Source of the DNA: Candidatus Sabulitectum sp.
GTDB lineage: Bacteria > Fermentibacterota > Fermentibacteria > Fermentibacterales > JCC-6
Direction of reading: 5' to 3'
DNA length: 36,900 nt
NCBI GenBank assembly: GCA_021107435.1
Contig: JAIOSV010000120.1
Span: 1 to 36,900, forward strand
Part shown: positions 7,191 to 15,331 of the stretch, one piece after another
How positions within the stretch are numbered: position 1 is the first letter of the stretch
Layout: every line of letters starts with the position of its first letter
Translations under genes and position numbers: made by a program
Notes under the pieces: model-generated
The model's input: only the letters and a program-made list of their open reading frames with translations
Told to the model about the DNA's origin: nothing
The model's database searches: none

Positions 7191-8083
7191 TGTTTGCGAG
7201 CCATCAATGCAGCTCCGTATGCTCCGGCAACCGGTGAATCTTTTAGGAGAGAGACATTCCAATGGTGTTTGCAACGCCTTTTGTACTGCTGCAACGCAGA
7301 TGATTCAAAAAGGCTCAGCGCGGCAGACAGTCCACCTCCGATGAAGAAGCCCGTCGGAGAAAAGCAATTTGCCAGATTAGCAAGTCCGATGCCCACCCAT
7401 CTGCCGTATTCTCTGAAGGCCTCCCTGGCGGGGATGTCGCCGCTGGAAGCAAGGAGCACCATATCTCTTGGAGAAATCTTCTGCCCGGTGAGTCTTGTGT
7501 AATACCATTTAAGAGCATTTTTTCCCGCATATCTTTCCCAGCAGCCGTCAGAACCACAGGGGCAGGGGATTCCTCCCTCCCGTACGGTGGTATGACCGAA
7601 CTCGCCTGAATAACCTGTTCCATAGATAATTTCGCCCCGGTTGATAATTGTTCCCCCTATGCCTGTGCCCAGTGTTATGAACAACCATAACCCCTCAGAT
7701 GGTATCAGCCCTGAGTTGATTGCCCCGACAGCAAAAGCATTGCAATCATTATCAACAACCACAGGGGCTTTAAGAAGGTTTCTCAAGATGTTTCCTGCGT
7801 TAGCACTGTTCCACAAAGGCAGATTCGGGCTGAATCTGATTACTCCTCCCGCCGGGCGATCAATGAGCCCGGCAGTACCAAGTCCAACTGCGGCTGGTTT
7901 TGTATCTTCTGCGAGAATGAACTCTGATATTTTTCTCAGCAAGTCTTCGGGATGACAGTTTTCACCGGTTGGGAATGTCTTAACAATCCTGAAACACTCA
8001 TTCGTGATACAACCGACTTTTGCGTAGGAGCCTCCGACATCAATGCCCCAGTAAGCTCCTTCAGCTTTATTACTGAATCCCAA
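7184..8083 (-). CDS. ROK-family sugar kinase (glucokinase-like)
   Basis: This cytoplasmic ATP-dependent sugar kinase has 299 residues. It shows the phosphate-binding loop GIDVGGSYAKVG near the N-terminus, the catalytic-aspartate motif VVVDNDCNAFAVG, and LWLFITLGTGIGGTII. The ROK zinc motif follows in GHTTVREGGIPCPCGSDGCWERYA, where the histidine and the CxCGxxGC cysteines would bind zinc, and then GLANLANCFSPTGFFIGGG. There is no DNA-binding N-terminus, so it is an enzyme rather than a ROK repressor. The substrate could be glucose, ManNAc or another hexose. The start is TTG at 8083 with GGGGAG about 6 nt upstream. The start lies inside the end of the LpoA-like gene (14-nt overlap) and the stop overlaps the lptD start, so all three are likely cotranscribed. 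Confidence 0.88.
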   Translation of the reverse strand: MGFSNKAEGAYWGIDVGGSYAKVGCITNECFRIVKTFPTGENCHPEDLLRKISEFILAEDTKPAAVGLGTAGLIDRPAGGVIRFSPNLPLWNSANAGNILRNLLKAPVVVDNDCNAFAVGAINSGLIPSEGLWLFITLGTGIGGTIINRGEIIYGTGYSGEFGHTTVREGGIPCPCGSDGCWERYAGKNALKWYYTRLTGQKISPRDMVLLASSGDIPAREAFREYGRWVGIGLANLANCFSPTGFFIGGGLSAALSLFESSALQQYKRRCKHHWNVSLLKDSPVAGAYGAALMARKQC

Positions 8084-9746
8084 GGATCTCCCCGTCGATT
8101 ACTGTCATCATAGGCCACGAGATTCGAATCTCAGTATCGTTCCCCAATACGCATCTGCCTGATGCGCCGTACCAGGGTCCCATTGAGGATAACTTCCTGG
8201 AAATTCTGCTTCTTGTGGGGCTGGATACCTGTTCCCATGCATCAAGTAGCATGCCAGCCGCATCGTATCCCTGCGCTGCAATCGCAGTGGGTTCCTGTCC
8301 ATAGGTTCTGTTGTAGGTGTACACGAATCGTGCCGTTTCCGGATAGAGGGAGTTGAGTCCGAATGCCGCGGTAAAAACTGCGCCTTCAACATACTCACCT
8401 CCGTGCCTGAGGAGAAGATCATCGTCCCAGCCGGAAGTGCCGAAAAGGGGTACTTCAAGACGATAGAATTTCAGCTGCGGGGCAATCTGCACAGCATCCC
8501 ATGCGGATACCGGAAGGAAGATCGCCTGCGGAGAGTATGCTTTTACCGCAGTTATCTGAGATCTGAAATCGGTATCACCAGGCTGGTAACCCTGTGATGA
8601 TACTACTGAGCCTCCCATTCGCTCAACAACAGCTCTGAACTGTTCAGCTTCTCCCGAAGCCTGCGCTGTGTAGGGATAGATTACTCCAAAACGCGAAAAA
8701 CCACTTTCTCTTACCGCATGTTCAGCCACAGCCGCAGCCTGGTTTCCCTCACTTACTACCAGTCTGAATACAGGGTTACCGATTCCGTCAATATCTCCAG
8801 AGGTAGCAGTTGGAGATAGAAGAGGGATTCCCTCTCCTTCCGCTATGGATGCAGCGACAAGAGTGGCTGAACTGGTGAGCGGTCCGAGAATAGCAACACA
8901 TGAAGGGCTATCCGCAAGTAATTGCATGAGTTCTGTCAGGCGTGATGAATCGCCGCGGGTATCGAAGTCAACCAGTTCCGGAGCCACCGAGTGCATTTCG
9001 GAAAATCTGTCAAATGCGAGATGAGCACCTTGTGAAACCTGTTTCGCATAGGCAGCACCCTCCCCGGTCAGGGGCATCAGTATAGCTATCCAGGTATCAC
9101 TTCCTGTTTCAGACTGACCATAATCCGGTCGGCCCCATGTGTGGTGGGCACCGGGGTAGAGCCTGTCTATCTCTCCTCCGTAAAGCGCTGCTCTGGAGAT
9201 ATCACCCGTGATGGCATAACGCTCTTCGAGTTCAAGAAGTACATAGAGCTCAAACCATCCCCTTTCCCGATAGCCTGCAAGAATATCGGTTCGTACACGA
9301 TCAAGCTGTTCTCTGCAGAGTTCAACAGCGATCTGAGCTCTGTATGCGTCCAGGCTTTCTATGTTCATTGAAGCCAGAGTGTTCAGCGCTGATGATGGGG
9401 ATGACGCAGTATCTATGCGAGCTCTCAGAAGAAGTGCCATTGCTTTCACAATCGGCTTTGACGAAGATGTGTATCTTGACACCACCGTCAGAGCTTCTTC
9501 ATTCCTTCCCAGATTTAAAAGGCATTCTCCTCTGGTAATATTCCACAGAGGAGCATCAGGATTGGAGGCTTCAGTTTCCAGGGCTGAATTGAGAAGAGCA
9601 AGTGCCCTTTCCGGATCACCATCCTGAAGCTTTATCTCAGCCAGGGCAGCTTTCTCGGAAGCTGTTGAATCCTCGCCAATATCGGGTCTGCAACCCGCAA
9701 TGGCAAGAAGCACAGAAAAAACAATAAACAGATATCTGGATTTCAA
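8070..9746 (-). CDS. LpoA-like lipoprotein: TPR region plus periplasmic-binding (Peripla_BP_6) domain
   Basis: This is a 558-residue lipoprotein. The signal peptide ends in the lipobox AIAGC at about residue 19. TPR-like helical repeats follow (about 30-200, e.g. DGDPERALALLNSALE, NLGRNEEALTVVSRY), then a Leu/Ile/Val-binding-protein fold (about 215-540: WIAILMPLTGEGAAYAKQVSQG, CVAILGPLTSSATLVAA, IPLLSPTAT, PVFRLVVSEGNQA, FGVIYPYTAQASGEAEQF, FGTSGWDD). TPR plus binding-protein fold on a lipid anchor is the architecture of LpoA, the outer-membrane activator of penicillin-binding protein 1A. A solute-binding role for an ABC transporter is less likely because no permease is nearby. The TTG at 9746 is preferred: GGGGGG lies 8 nt upstream and the signal peptide starts at once (MKSRYLFIVF). 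An earlier in-frame TTG at 9782 has no such site. Confidence 0.8.
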   Translation of the reverse strand: MKSRYLFIVFSVLLAIAGCRPDIGEDSTASEKAALAEIKLQDGDPERALALLNSALETEASNPDAPLWNITRGECLLNLGRNEEALTVVSRYTSSSKPIVKAMALLLRARIDTASSPSSALNTLASMNIESLDAYRAQIAVELCREQLDRVRTDILAGYRERGWFELYVLLELEERYAITGDISRAALYGGEIDRLYPGAHHTWGRPDYGQSETGSDTWIAILMPLTGEGAAYAKQVSQGAHLAFDRFSEMHSVAPELVDFDTRGDSSRLTELMQLLADSPSCVAILGPLTSSATLVAASIAEGEGIPLLSPTATSGDIDGIGNPVFRLVVSEGNQAAAVAEHAVRESGFSRFGVIYPYTAQASGEAEQFRAVVERMGGSVVSSQGYQPGDTDFRSQITAVKAYSPQAIFLPVSAWDAVQIAPQLKFYRLEVPLFGTSGWDDDLLLRHGGEYVEGAVFTAAFGLNSLYPETARFVYTYNRTYGQEPTAIAAQGYDAAGMLLDAWEQVSSPTRSRISRKLSSMGPWYGASGRCVLGNDTEIRISWPMMTVIDGEILGIQ

Positions 9747-9820
9747 ATGAAATACCCCCCTGGTGTTGTCATGCAAATTCAACTGGGAATATCATTTCAT
9801 GCACACTGAATCGCAACAAG

Positions 9821-9850
9821 AAAGGGGACCCCGTTCGTGGAGTCCCCTTT
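9821..9850 (-). terminator. intrinsic terminator after the double-parvulin gene
   Basis: AAAGGGGAC (9821-9829) and GTCCCCTTT (9842-9850) form a perfect 9-bp stem with a 12-nt loop, starting 11 nt past the stop codon at 9861. It separates the rpoZ-parvulin unit from the LpoA-like/ROK/lptD unit. Confidence 0.7.
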
Positions 9851-9860
9851 GAAAAAAGAC

Positions 9861-11864
9861 TTACTCTCCTGATGATTCCTCAACAGGTACATCCATGGGA
9901 ATAAACTCCTCAATAGGTATTTCCATGTTGTCAATCATCCACATAGCATCATCCGCGAGTTCAGACTCGGGATACTCCTGAACAAGGACAGCGAATGCGT
10001 CTCTCGCTGAATCGAAATCCTTCATCTGTTCACTGAAAGTGAAACCGATAAGGAATTGTGCCTGGTCACACCTCTCATTGTCAGGATATCTCTCAAGGAA
10101 GAGTTTGAAGTAGGCAACAGCGGTTTCAGGATCAGTTCCCATTGACTCCTGAGCAAGAGTCATCAAGCTGTCAGCACCTAATGATTCTGAGGGCAGGAAA
10201 GCATCTTCATTTATCTCAACTTCATAAGTTTCCCTGAGTTGCGGGAACACTGTGTTGTAAAGGTAGTCATTAACAATACCAGGTCTCAAAGCAGCCTGGA
10301 TGGATTCGCGAACCTCTTCAAGAGGTTTTACGCCTTCTTCAAGCTTATCAGTAATCCTGAGAAGAGTAATACCCAGATTTGTGCGCACAGGGCCGAATTC
10401 ACTGCCTGGTTCCGCAGCGAACATTTCCACGGCAAAGTCCAGATCATCAGAGATGTAAGGAACAGGCGCGTTCATGGGGATCCAGCCAAGGTCACCGTTC
10501 TGAGCAGCAGTTGGTGAGTGGCTTGAAAACTGAGCAGCCGCTTCGGCGAAGGTCATTCCCTGCTCCAGAGCGGAAAGAACCTCGTCCATCTCCTGATCTG
10601 AATCGGTGATGACGGCTGATACCTGTATCTGCGCATGCTGACGGTAGATATCGCCAGTGTGTTCTTCGTAATAGGCCGTAATATCTTCTTCGGAGACCTC
10701 GGCGGTTTCTACAATGTAGCGCTGATAATACTCCTGAATGAGAGCACCCTTCATTGTCTCTTCGACCTGCTTCTGGGCTTGCTCAACCTGAGCGACTACA
10801 GAACTGTCCACGTCAAGTCCCGCTTCGATTGAAGCAAGTCTGATAAGCTCTCTTTCAACCATGCTGGTTAGAATGAGTTGTTTACCCTCGGGTGTCTCAT
10901 AGCTGGCTCGCTGGTATGGTGGTATGGCTTCCAGCTCAGCGAGAATATCTTCCTCTGTGATGGAGGTTTCGTCAATCATCGCGTAAATTCCGTCAACGGG
11001 AGAGTCGTTTACTGTAACCCCGTAAGTTTCGTGAAGAGCAGGTATGAAGGTGTTTCTGAAATAGTCATTTACGAGAGCTGGTCTCAGCATGTCCTCAATG
11101 CCGGATCGAACTTCCTCCATGGAGTCGTAGGATTCAGGTCTCTGCTCAAGCACCATAAAAATGTGTGTTCCCAGATTTGTCTCGTAGGGTGGAAGTATAG
11201 TTCCAGATTCGGTGCCGAGTAGAAGAGAAAGAAGATACTGATCTTCTCCTACAAAGGGGATGTCAAGTCTTTCACCGGTCCAGCCGATACTTCCGCCCTG
11301 GGATGCTGTGGCTGAATGCTCGCTGAGTTGAATTGCAACCGAATCAAAAGGTACACCAGTAGCAAGTAGTTCCTGTGCCTGTGCCAGCGTTTCGTCGCTG
11401 CTTACAAGAATATGTGAAACCATCGCAACCGGGTCGTTCCTGTATTGATACATGTTTGCCTGGTAGTAATCCTCTACAAGGGAATCCGGTATTTCAACAG
11501 ACTCAATTATCATTGTCTGGTAGAAAACCTGGCCCATTGCTCTGGTTCTTACTTCTTCCACCTGCTTTTCAGCATTTCCAACCATGGCGAGAACAGTAGA
11601 ATCTTCGGCCAGGCCTGCGTCCCGGGCAGCCATGATAAGAAGTTCTCTCTCTATGACATGATCAAGAAGAGCTCGTTTACCGCGAAGAGTTTCGAAAGAG
11701 GAACGCTGATAAGGAGGAATTCTCTGCAGCTCAGAGTCGATATCCTCCATTGTTATTACCATGTCGCCAATTCTGGCGACATCTTCGGCGCCGAGCGGGG
11801 CAGCCCCACAACCGGCAATGATTAGTGAAAGTGCCAGTGTCGCGAAAAGAATAGATTTAGTCAT
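9861..11864 (-). CDS. lipoprotein with two tandem SurA/PpiC-type parvulin modules and C-terminal TPRs
   Basis: This is a periplasmic peptidyl-prolyl isomerase/chaperone of 667 residues. The signal peptide ends LIIAGC with Cys19 as the lipidation site. The body is an internal duplication about 264 residues apart. Each half has a chaperone segment (IPPYQRSSFET at 49 and IPPYQRASYET at 313, each followed by GK...ERELI), a helical linker (EKQVEE and QKQVEE), and a parvulin domain. The first parvulin domain is at about 143-236 (VSHILVSSDE, QGGSIGWTG, GTHIFMVLE). The second is at about 411-507 (AQNGDLGWIPM, LGITLLRITD) and has lost the usual H-I-L (QVSAVIT), so it may lack isomerase activity. The C-terminus (about 565-650) holds TPR-like repeats (AYFKLFLERYPDNERCDQAQFL). 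It starts 2 nt after the rpoZ stop. It is probably an outer-membrane-protein folding factor. Confidence 0.85.
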   Translation of the reverse strand: MTKSILFATLALSLIIAGCGAAPLGAEDVARIGDMVITMEDIDSELQRIPPYQRSSFETLRGKRALLDHVIERELLIMAARDAGLAEDSTVLAMVGNAEKQVEEVRTRAMGQVFYQTMIIESVEIPDSLVEDYYQANMYQYRNDPVAMVSHILVSSDETLAQAQELLATGVPFDSVAIQLSEHSATASQGGSIGWTGERLDIPFVGEDQYLLSLLLGTESGTILPPYETNLGTHIFMVLEQRPESYDSMEEVRSGIEDMLRPALVNDYFRNTFIPALHETYGVTVNDSPVDGIYAMIDETSITEEDILAELEAIPPYQRASYETPEGKQLILTSMVERELIRLASIEAGLDVDSSVVAQVEQAQKQVEETMKGALIQEYYQRYIVETAEVSEEDITAYYEEHTGDIYRQHAQIQVSAVITDSDQEMDEVLSALEQGMTFAEAAAQFSSHSPTAAQNGDLGWIPMNAPVPYISDDLDFAVEMFAAEPGSEFGPVRTNLGITLLRITDKLEEGVKPLEEVRESIQAALRPGIVNDYLYNTVFPQLRETYEVEINEDAFLPSESLGADSLMTLAQESMGTDPETAVAYFKLFLERYPDNERCDQAQFLIGFTFSEQMKDFDSARDAFAVLVQEYPESELADDAMWMIDNMEIPIEEFIPMDVPVEESSGE

Positions 11865-11866
11865 TG

Positions 11867-12100
11867 CTAGTTTACTCCCAGGTCTGTAAGCTGATCTTCA
11901 GCTGTTGTGTAAGATATCAGTCCCCGTGCGAATTCAGCCATTGCAGCCTTAACTGAGTTCTGCTGGGGATTCCTGATTTCGGGTACAAGGCAGGGAGCGC
12001 CGTCTCTCAGCGCGCGAACCCTCTTGGCCATGGCCAGCGCAAGCTTGTACTGATTCATGCTTGCCGCAGCAAGGTTTTCAACTCCTTCAAAGGATTTCAT
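11867..12100 (-). CDS. rpoZ: DNA-directed RNA polymerase omega subunit
   Basis: The 77-residue product has the omega/Rpb6 core NQYKLALAMAKRVRALRDGA, which folds around the beta' C-terminus to aid RNA polymerase assembly. Downstream is a conserved-type PQQNSVKAAMAEFARGLISY segment. Length fits the short omega forms of the FCB group (70-110 residues). GGAGG lies about 8 nt before the ATG. It is followed after 2 nt by the double-parvulin lipoprotein and preceded by a strong terminator, so it heads a two-gene unit. In many bacteria rpoZ sits beside gmk; that link is absent here. Confidence 0.85.
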   Translation of the reverse strand: MKSFEGVENLAAASMNQYKLALAMAKRVRALRDGAPCLVPEIRNPQQNSVKAAMAEFARGLISYTTAEDQLTDLGVN

Positions 12101-12169
12101 TCTTGAGCCTCCATCTATGCAGTGCTGTATGTCATTGTTAAATGATTACGACGGGGAATATACAAAAGC

Positions 12170-12208
12170 ATACCCCGGAAGAGGGTAGTTGTTCCTCTTC
12201 CGGGGTAT
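12170..12208 (-). terminator. strong intrinsic terminator after the anchored 320-aa protein
   Basis: There is a perfect 15-bp inverted repeat, ATACCCCGGAAGAGG (12170-12184) and CCTCTTCCGGGGTAT (12194-12208), with a 9-nt loop. Minus-strand TTTTGTATATT follows shortly after the stem. It begins 17 nt beyond the stop at 12225 and isolates rpoZ from the upstream gene. Confidence 0.85.
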
Positions 12209-12224
12209 CACTGCTATTCTCTGT

Positions 12225-13187
12225 TTATTCTCCCTCTTCTTCCGATTCACCGGAATTGTGGTGCTCCGTAAGCATTTCCCACCTGGGAAGATTTACAAGG
12301 TCAACTTCTCTGAGTTCCGTTTTTATATAGCCCAGTTCTGTTCGATCCCAGAGACGTATTACTGAAATGTTGTCATTATCGCCAGCGATTGCACCATCTG
12401 CTCTGCTTGGGAAGTGGAGGGGCTGCCGGTAACAAACTTCTACCCTTGAGGTGTCCGGATTCGACGTGGTATATGCTATAAACTTCCATGTCTGAACGTT
12501 TATGGAATCACCTCTGGTGCGACCTCTGCCATTCGGATTTTCCCAGAAAGTAACTACTGTATCCTCTACGACTTCAAAAATATATTCTCCGCCCAGAGGA
12601 TCGGATAGTTCAAACACATTGATTTCAAGGTTTCCCACATCGGTTGGTCTAATTATTGAGGGGTACCTGCCGGCAAGATATGATGCCTGCTCTTCGCTGA
12701 CTCTGATGAGAGCAGATCTTGAGACCTCAACTCTTTTGTTTTGCGCGTATTGCGGGAAAGGTAATCTGGAGAATGTTTCCATCCAGTCAGCTTCCATGAA
12801 CAATGAGTCCGGGAAATCCTGCTCGATAAGACCTCCAACAATGCCACCATGCCTGTCATGATTGGGGCAGGAAATGGCAAATTGAGTGCCCAGCGCAAGT
12901 TTGGCGTCGTAATGATACATCGAATCAGGGAAGCCATTTGCACGAAGAGAAGGGCAGACACCCATGGTGTCGGCAAAGTTTCCATAGGAAAGAAGGGAAT
13001 CAAGGGTAGGAGCAGGGGAACCATCGTTCATGTACATGTGATCTATGTTTGCCTCGGCAAGGGCATACATCTGAATTCTGCAGTTCTCGCGAGGAATTCT
13101 GTACATTTCAACCCGCTGGTGAATTCTGAAAATAAGTAACGCAACCAGGAGTACAATCAGCACTCTCACAAGAACCTTTGAACCCAT
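12225..13187 (-). CDS. membrane-anchored protein of unknown function
   Basis: The product is 320 residues. A single N-terminal membrane segment (about 5-22, LVRVLIVLLVALLIFRI) anchors a periplasmic domain. Around residues 75-115 the pattern CPSLRANGFPDSMYHYD followed by AISCPNHDRHGG contains two Cys-Pro pairs and a His. A similar C..(G)..Y.Y..........CP.H spacing occurs in pilin-like proteins, but there is no GFTLIE prepilin cleavage site. The rest is rich in beta-type sequence (GGEYIFEVVEDTVVTFWENP, WKFIAYTTSNPDTSRVEVCY), and the tail is acidic (ESEEEGE). No family is recognised. GGAGGGATCT lies just before the ATG. It has a candidate promoter and a very stable terminator, so it is likely a single-gene unit. 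The domain is real; the function is unknown. Confidence 0.7.
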   Translation of the reverse strand: MGSKVLVRVLIVLLVALLIFRIHQRVEMYRIPRENCRIQMYALAEANIDHMYMNDGSPAPTLDSLLSYGNFADTMGVCPSLRANGFPDSMYHYDAKLALGTQFAISCPNHDRHGGIVGGLIEQDFPDSLFMEADWMETFSRLPFPQYAQNKRVEVSRSALIRVSEEQASYLAGRYPSIIRPTDVGNLEINVFELSDPLGGEYIFEVVEDTVVTFWENPNGRGRTRGDSINVQTWKFIAYTTSNPDTSRVEVCYRQPLHFPSRADGAIAGDNDNISVIRLWDRTELGYIKTELREVDLVNLPRWEMLTEHHNSGESEEEGE

Positions 13188-13249
13188 TTAGATCCCTCCG
13201 AAGGAAATGGTATAATTAGCGCTTACATTTTTCCCAAAGCCGTATCGCT

Positions 13250-13279
13250 AATTTATCACCGATACTCTAACAGTGTCAA
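13250..13279 (-). promoter_or_regulatory. candidate promoter of the anchored 320-aa protein, with adjacent inverted repeat
   Basis: On the minus strand a perfect TTGACA (13279-13274) is followed after 18 nt by TAAATT (13255-13250, 4 of 6). Overlapping the -10 and extending downstream is a 7-bp inverted repeat, ATTAGCG (13215-13221) and CGCTAAT (13246-13252). It could be an operator or a leader hairpin. Confidence 0.45.
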
Positions 13280-13288
13280 CAAGTAACT

Positions 13289-13957
13289 TTACTGCCGATC
13301 CGAACACTTTGCCGATACCACCGGTTCAGAAATTCGAACCCGCACCAATCCCACCGAGTATGCAACCATGTCTCCACTGAAAGCAAGTGATGCTGTGATA
13401 TGCCCGGATCCAGTGTTAACTTTCTCAGTGGTTACGCTATCCATGAGCAGTATTACAGAGGAGGGACCTGTGACAGTAATGCAGCCCGGTTCCACAGATA
13501 CAAAACGGAATCTGGTCGGGATTTCATCGGAAAACAAAACAGAAACCGGTAGTTCGCGGCTGATAACAGTATCAACGAAAAAAGAAATCTGGTCCGGTTC
13601 CAGTTGGGATACCACTACTGAGCCAAGCGGGTGAACATCTGATGCTCCCAGTCTTAAAGTTATGCTGGCAGGAAAGTCCTGAGTTCCAGTAATCTGAACG
13701 TTCCTGCTGATCAGGGACAGGGATGAACTGATCTGGTGACTGAGCATATCCAGACCGGAGCCGTTGAGTTTAACCAGAACAGAATCCTTGTAGTCTCCCA
13801 TCACTACATACCCGTCTGCTACTTCAAGAACCAGTGGAAGCCTGGTTTCTATACAGAAGTTTTCCTTATCAATTGCAGATCCCCAGATAAGTATTCCCAC
13901 GAGAAGTGCGAGTACTACCCGGCTGGTTTTTTCAATCCTGGTCAGTTCTGTCTTCAT
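13289..13957 (-). CDS. YbbR-domain protein
   Basis: The 222-residue product has an N-terminal membrane segment (VVLALLVGILIWGSAI, about 13-28). It is followed by beta-rich repeats of the YbbR kind (LPLVLEVADGYVVMGDYKDSVLVKLNG, then ELPVSVLFSDEIPTRFRFVSVEPGCITVTGPSSV). The segment VEPGCITVTGPSSVI is the usual YbbR motif (V.P..V.V.GP). In Firmicutes YbbR/CdaR regulates the diadenylate cyclase CdaA, but no cyclase gene is next to this one. Upstream is a DUF3467 gene, whose stop lies 26 nt inside this reading frame, so the two are probably coupled. Envelope location is likely; the function is not established. Confidence 0.7.
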   Translation of the reverse strand: MKTELTRIEKTSRVVLALLVGILIWGSAIDKENFCIETRLPLVLEVADGYVVMGDYKDSVLVKLNGSGLDMLSHQISSSLSLISRNVQITGTQDFPASITLRLGASDVHPLGSVVVSQLEPDQISFFVDTVISRELPVSVLFSDEIPTRFRFVSVEPGCITVTGPSSVILLMDSVTTEKVNTGSGHITASLAFSGDMVAYSVGLVRVRISEPVVSAKCSDRQ

Positions 13958-14243
13958 TGCCTGGTGTATTGAAGCCTATGGCGTTCTGTTCTCTGGAATC
14001 AGCCAGAGCGCCATTTTTGGTTTCATATGTTTCTATCTGTTTTGAAAGCTGTTTCGCAAATGCCTTTGCCGCATGGGGAGACATTATGACTCTGGATTTC
14101 AGACTGGCCGCAGACGCCCCCGGCATTATTCTTGCGAAGTCCAATACAAATTCAGCCCTTGAGAAGGCCACCAGAACCAGGTTGCTGTAGGTTCCGTCAG
14201 TGTCCTCAGGTTTGACGTTGATGCGTGGTCTTTGTTTAACCAT
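13932..14243 (-). CDS. DUF3467 protein
   Basis: The 103-residue cytoplasmic protein matches the DUF3467 pattern: TYSNLVLVAFSRAEFVLDFARIMPG, then SRVIMSPHAAKAFAKQLSKQIETYE. These small proteins are common in diverse bacteria and archaea and have no assigned function. The ATG at 14243 is chosen over the in-frame one at 14261 because GGAGAT lies about 8 nt upstream of it. The C-terminus overlaps the YbbR start by 26 nt. It is divergent from the heptose kinase gene at 14336, leaving about 90 nt for both promoters. Confidence 0.8.
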   Translation of the reverse strand: MVKQRPRINVKPEDTDGTYSNLVLVAFSRAEFVLDFARIMPGASAASLKSRVIMSPHAAKAFAKQLSKQIETYETKNGALADSREQNAIGFNTPGNEDRTDQD

Positions 14244-14335
14244 TATTTTATCTCCATACATTTTGTTTCGCTACCCGGGAAACACGCTCCTAGCATTGCA
14301 TGAACTCGGGAGGTGGTCAAGGTTTGGAGGTAATA

Positions 14336-15331
14336 TTGATACCCGACAAGGATATGCAAAGTCTTCTTCGGAAATTCAAAGGAAAAAAAATACTGGTTGC
14401 AGGTGATCTTGTACTGGATCATTACCTTGAAGGGACTGTTTCCAGAATATCTCCAGAGGCTCCTGTTCCGGTTGTCGCTCTGGGGGATGGCTGTGAAAGA
14501 AAGATTCCCGGAGGAGCTGCTAATGTCGCATTGAATGTGTTGTCTCTGGGTGGCGAATCGATCATGGCTGGTGTTGTAGGTGATGACAAAGATGGAGAAA
14601 TTCTTCTCGGGCTGCTTACGGATGCCGGTGTGGATGTCGAGGCAGTGATACGTGACCCCGACAGGCCGACTACTGTAAAAACAAGGATTATGGGTAGAAA
14701 CCAGCAACTGATGAGGATTGACAGGGAGAAGACCCACTTCCTTTCTCCCGATATTGAAATCATGGTCAGGTCTCGAATTGATTCTGTCATGAACGAAGTC
14801 AGTGCTGTTATTCTGGAGGATTACGACAAAGGAGCTCTTACTCCCGGTATGATTGAACACATCATCGGAGGCGCTGCCGAGAAAGAAGTGTATGTAGCGG
14901 TGGATCCCAAAATCAGAAACTTCTGGAATTTTGCCTGCTGCAGTCTTTTCAAGCCAAATCGGCACGAAGCCGGCAGGGCACTCGGGATGAACATTGACGG
15001 TGTAAATATAGCAATAGAAGCTGCCAGAAAAATACGAAAGAACCTCTCTGCAGAAGCTGTTCTCATTACTCTCGGTTCCAGTGGCTCGGTACTGGTTTAC
15101 GGGCAGGATGATTTGTCACAGCATCTTCCTACTGTAGCCAGGCATGTATTTGATGTATCAGGCGCAGGTGATTCTGTTATCGCCATTATGGGTCTCGCAG
15201 GCGGTTGTGGAATGGCTGTGACAGATGCCGCAAAACTTGCCAATCTGGCAGCAGCAGCGGTGTGCGCTGAACCTGGGGTCTATGCGGTAAAACCAGATGA
15301 TATTCTCAGGGAGGCAGGCAGGTATGAGTGA
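14336..15331 (+). CDS. hldA: D-glycero-beta-D-manno-heptose-7-phosphate kinase (HldE N-domain type)
   Basis: This is a ribokinase/PfkB-fold enzyme that phosphorylates heptose 7-phosphate at C1 on the way to ADP-heptose for the LPS core. The 331 residues show ILVAGDLVLDHYLEGTVSRISPEAPVPVV, an RfaE signature at the N-terminus, the sugar-binding PGGAANVALNVLSLGG, and the catalytic DVSGAGDSVI near the C-terminus, where GAGD gives the anion hole and base. In gamma-proteobacteria it is fused to the adenylyltransferase; here the two are separate genes overlapping by 8 nt. The start is placed at TTG 14336, which has GGAGG 5 nt upstream. The in-frame ATG at 14300 would add 12 residues and has no ribosome binding site. 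GmhA and GmhB, needed before and between these steps, are not in the window. Confidence 0.9.
   Translation: MIPDKDMQSLLRKFKGKKILVAGDLVLDHYLEGTVSRISPEAPVPVVALGDGCERKIPGGAANVALNVLSLGGESIMAGVVGDDKDGEILLGLLTDAGVDVEAVIRDPDRPTTVKTRIMGRNQQLMRIDREKTHFLSPDIEIMVRSRIDSVMNEVSAVILEDYDKGALTPGMIEHIIGGAAEKEVYVAVDPKIRNFWNFACCSLFKPNRHEAGRALGMNIDGVNIAIEAARKIRKNLSAEAVLITLGSSGSVLVYGQDDLSQHLPTVARHVFDVSGAGDSVIAIMGLAGGCGMAVTDAAKLANLAAAAVCAEPGVYAVKPDDILREAGRYE

Noticed and set aside
7035..7502. 155-codon plus-strand open frame
   Set aside because: It lies opposite the well-supported ROK kinase and lptD genes, and its composition is that of a shadow frame.
9141..9627. Several plus-strand frames within the LpoA-like gene
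   Set aside because: Antisense shadows of a clear lipoprotein gene.
8070..9746. Branched-chain amino-acid ABC transporter binding protein
   Set aside because: The TPR region before the binding fold and the absence of permease and ATPase genes favour an LpoA-like envelope role.
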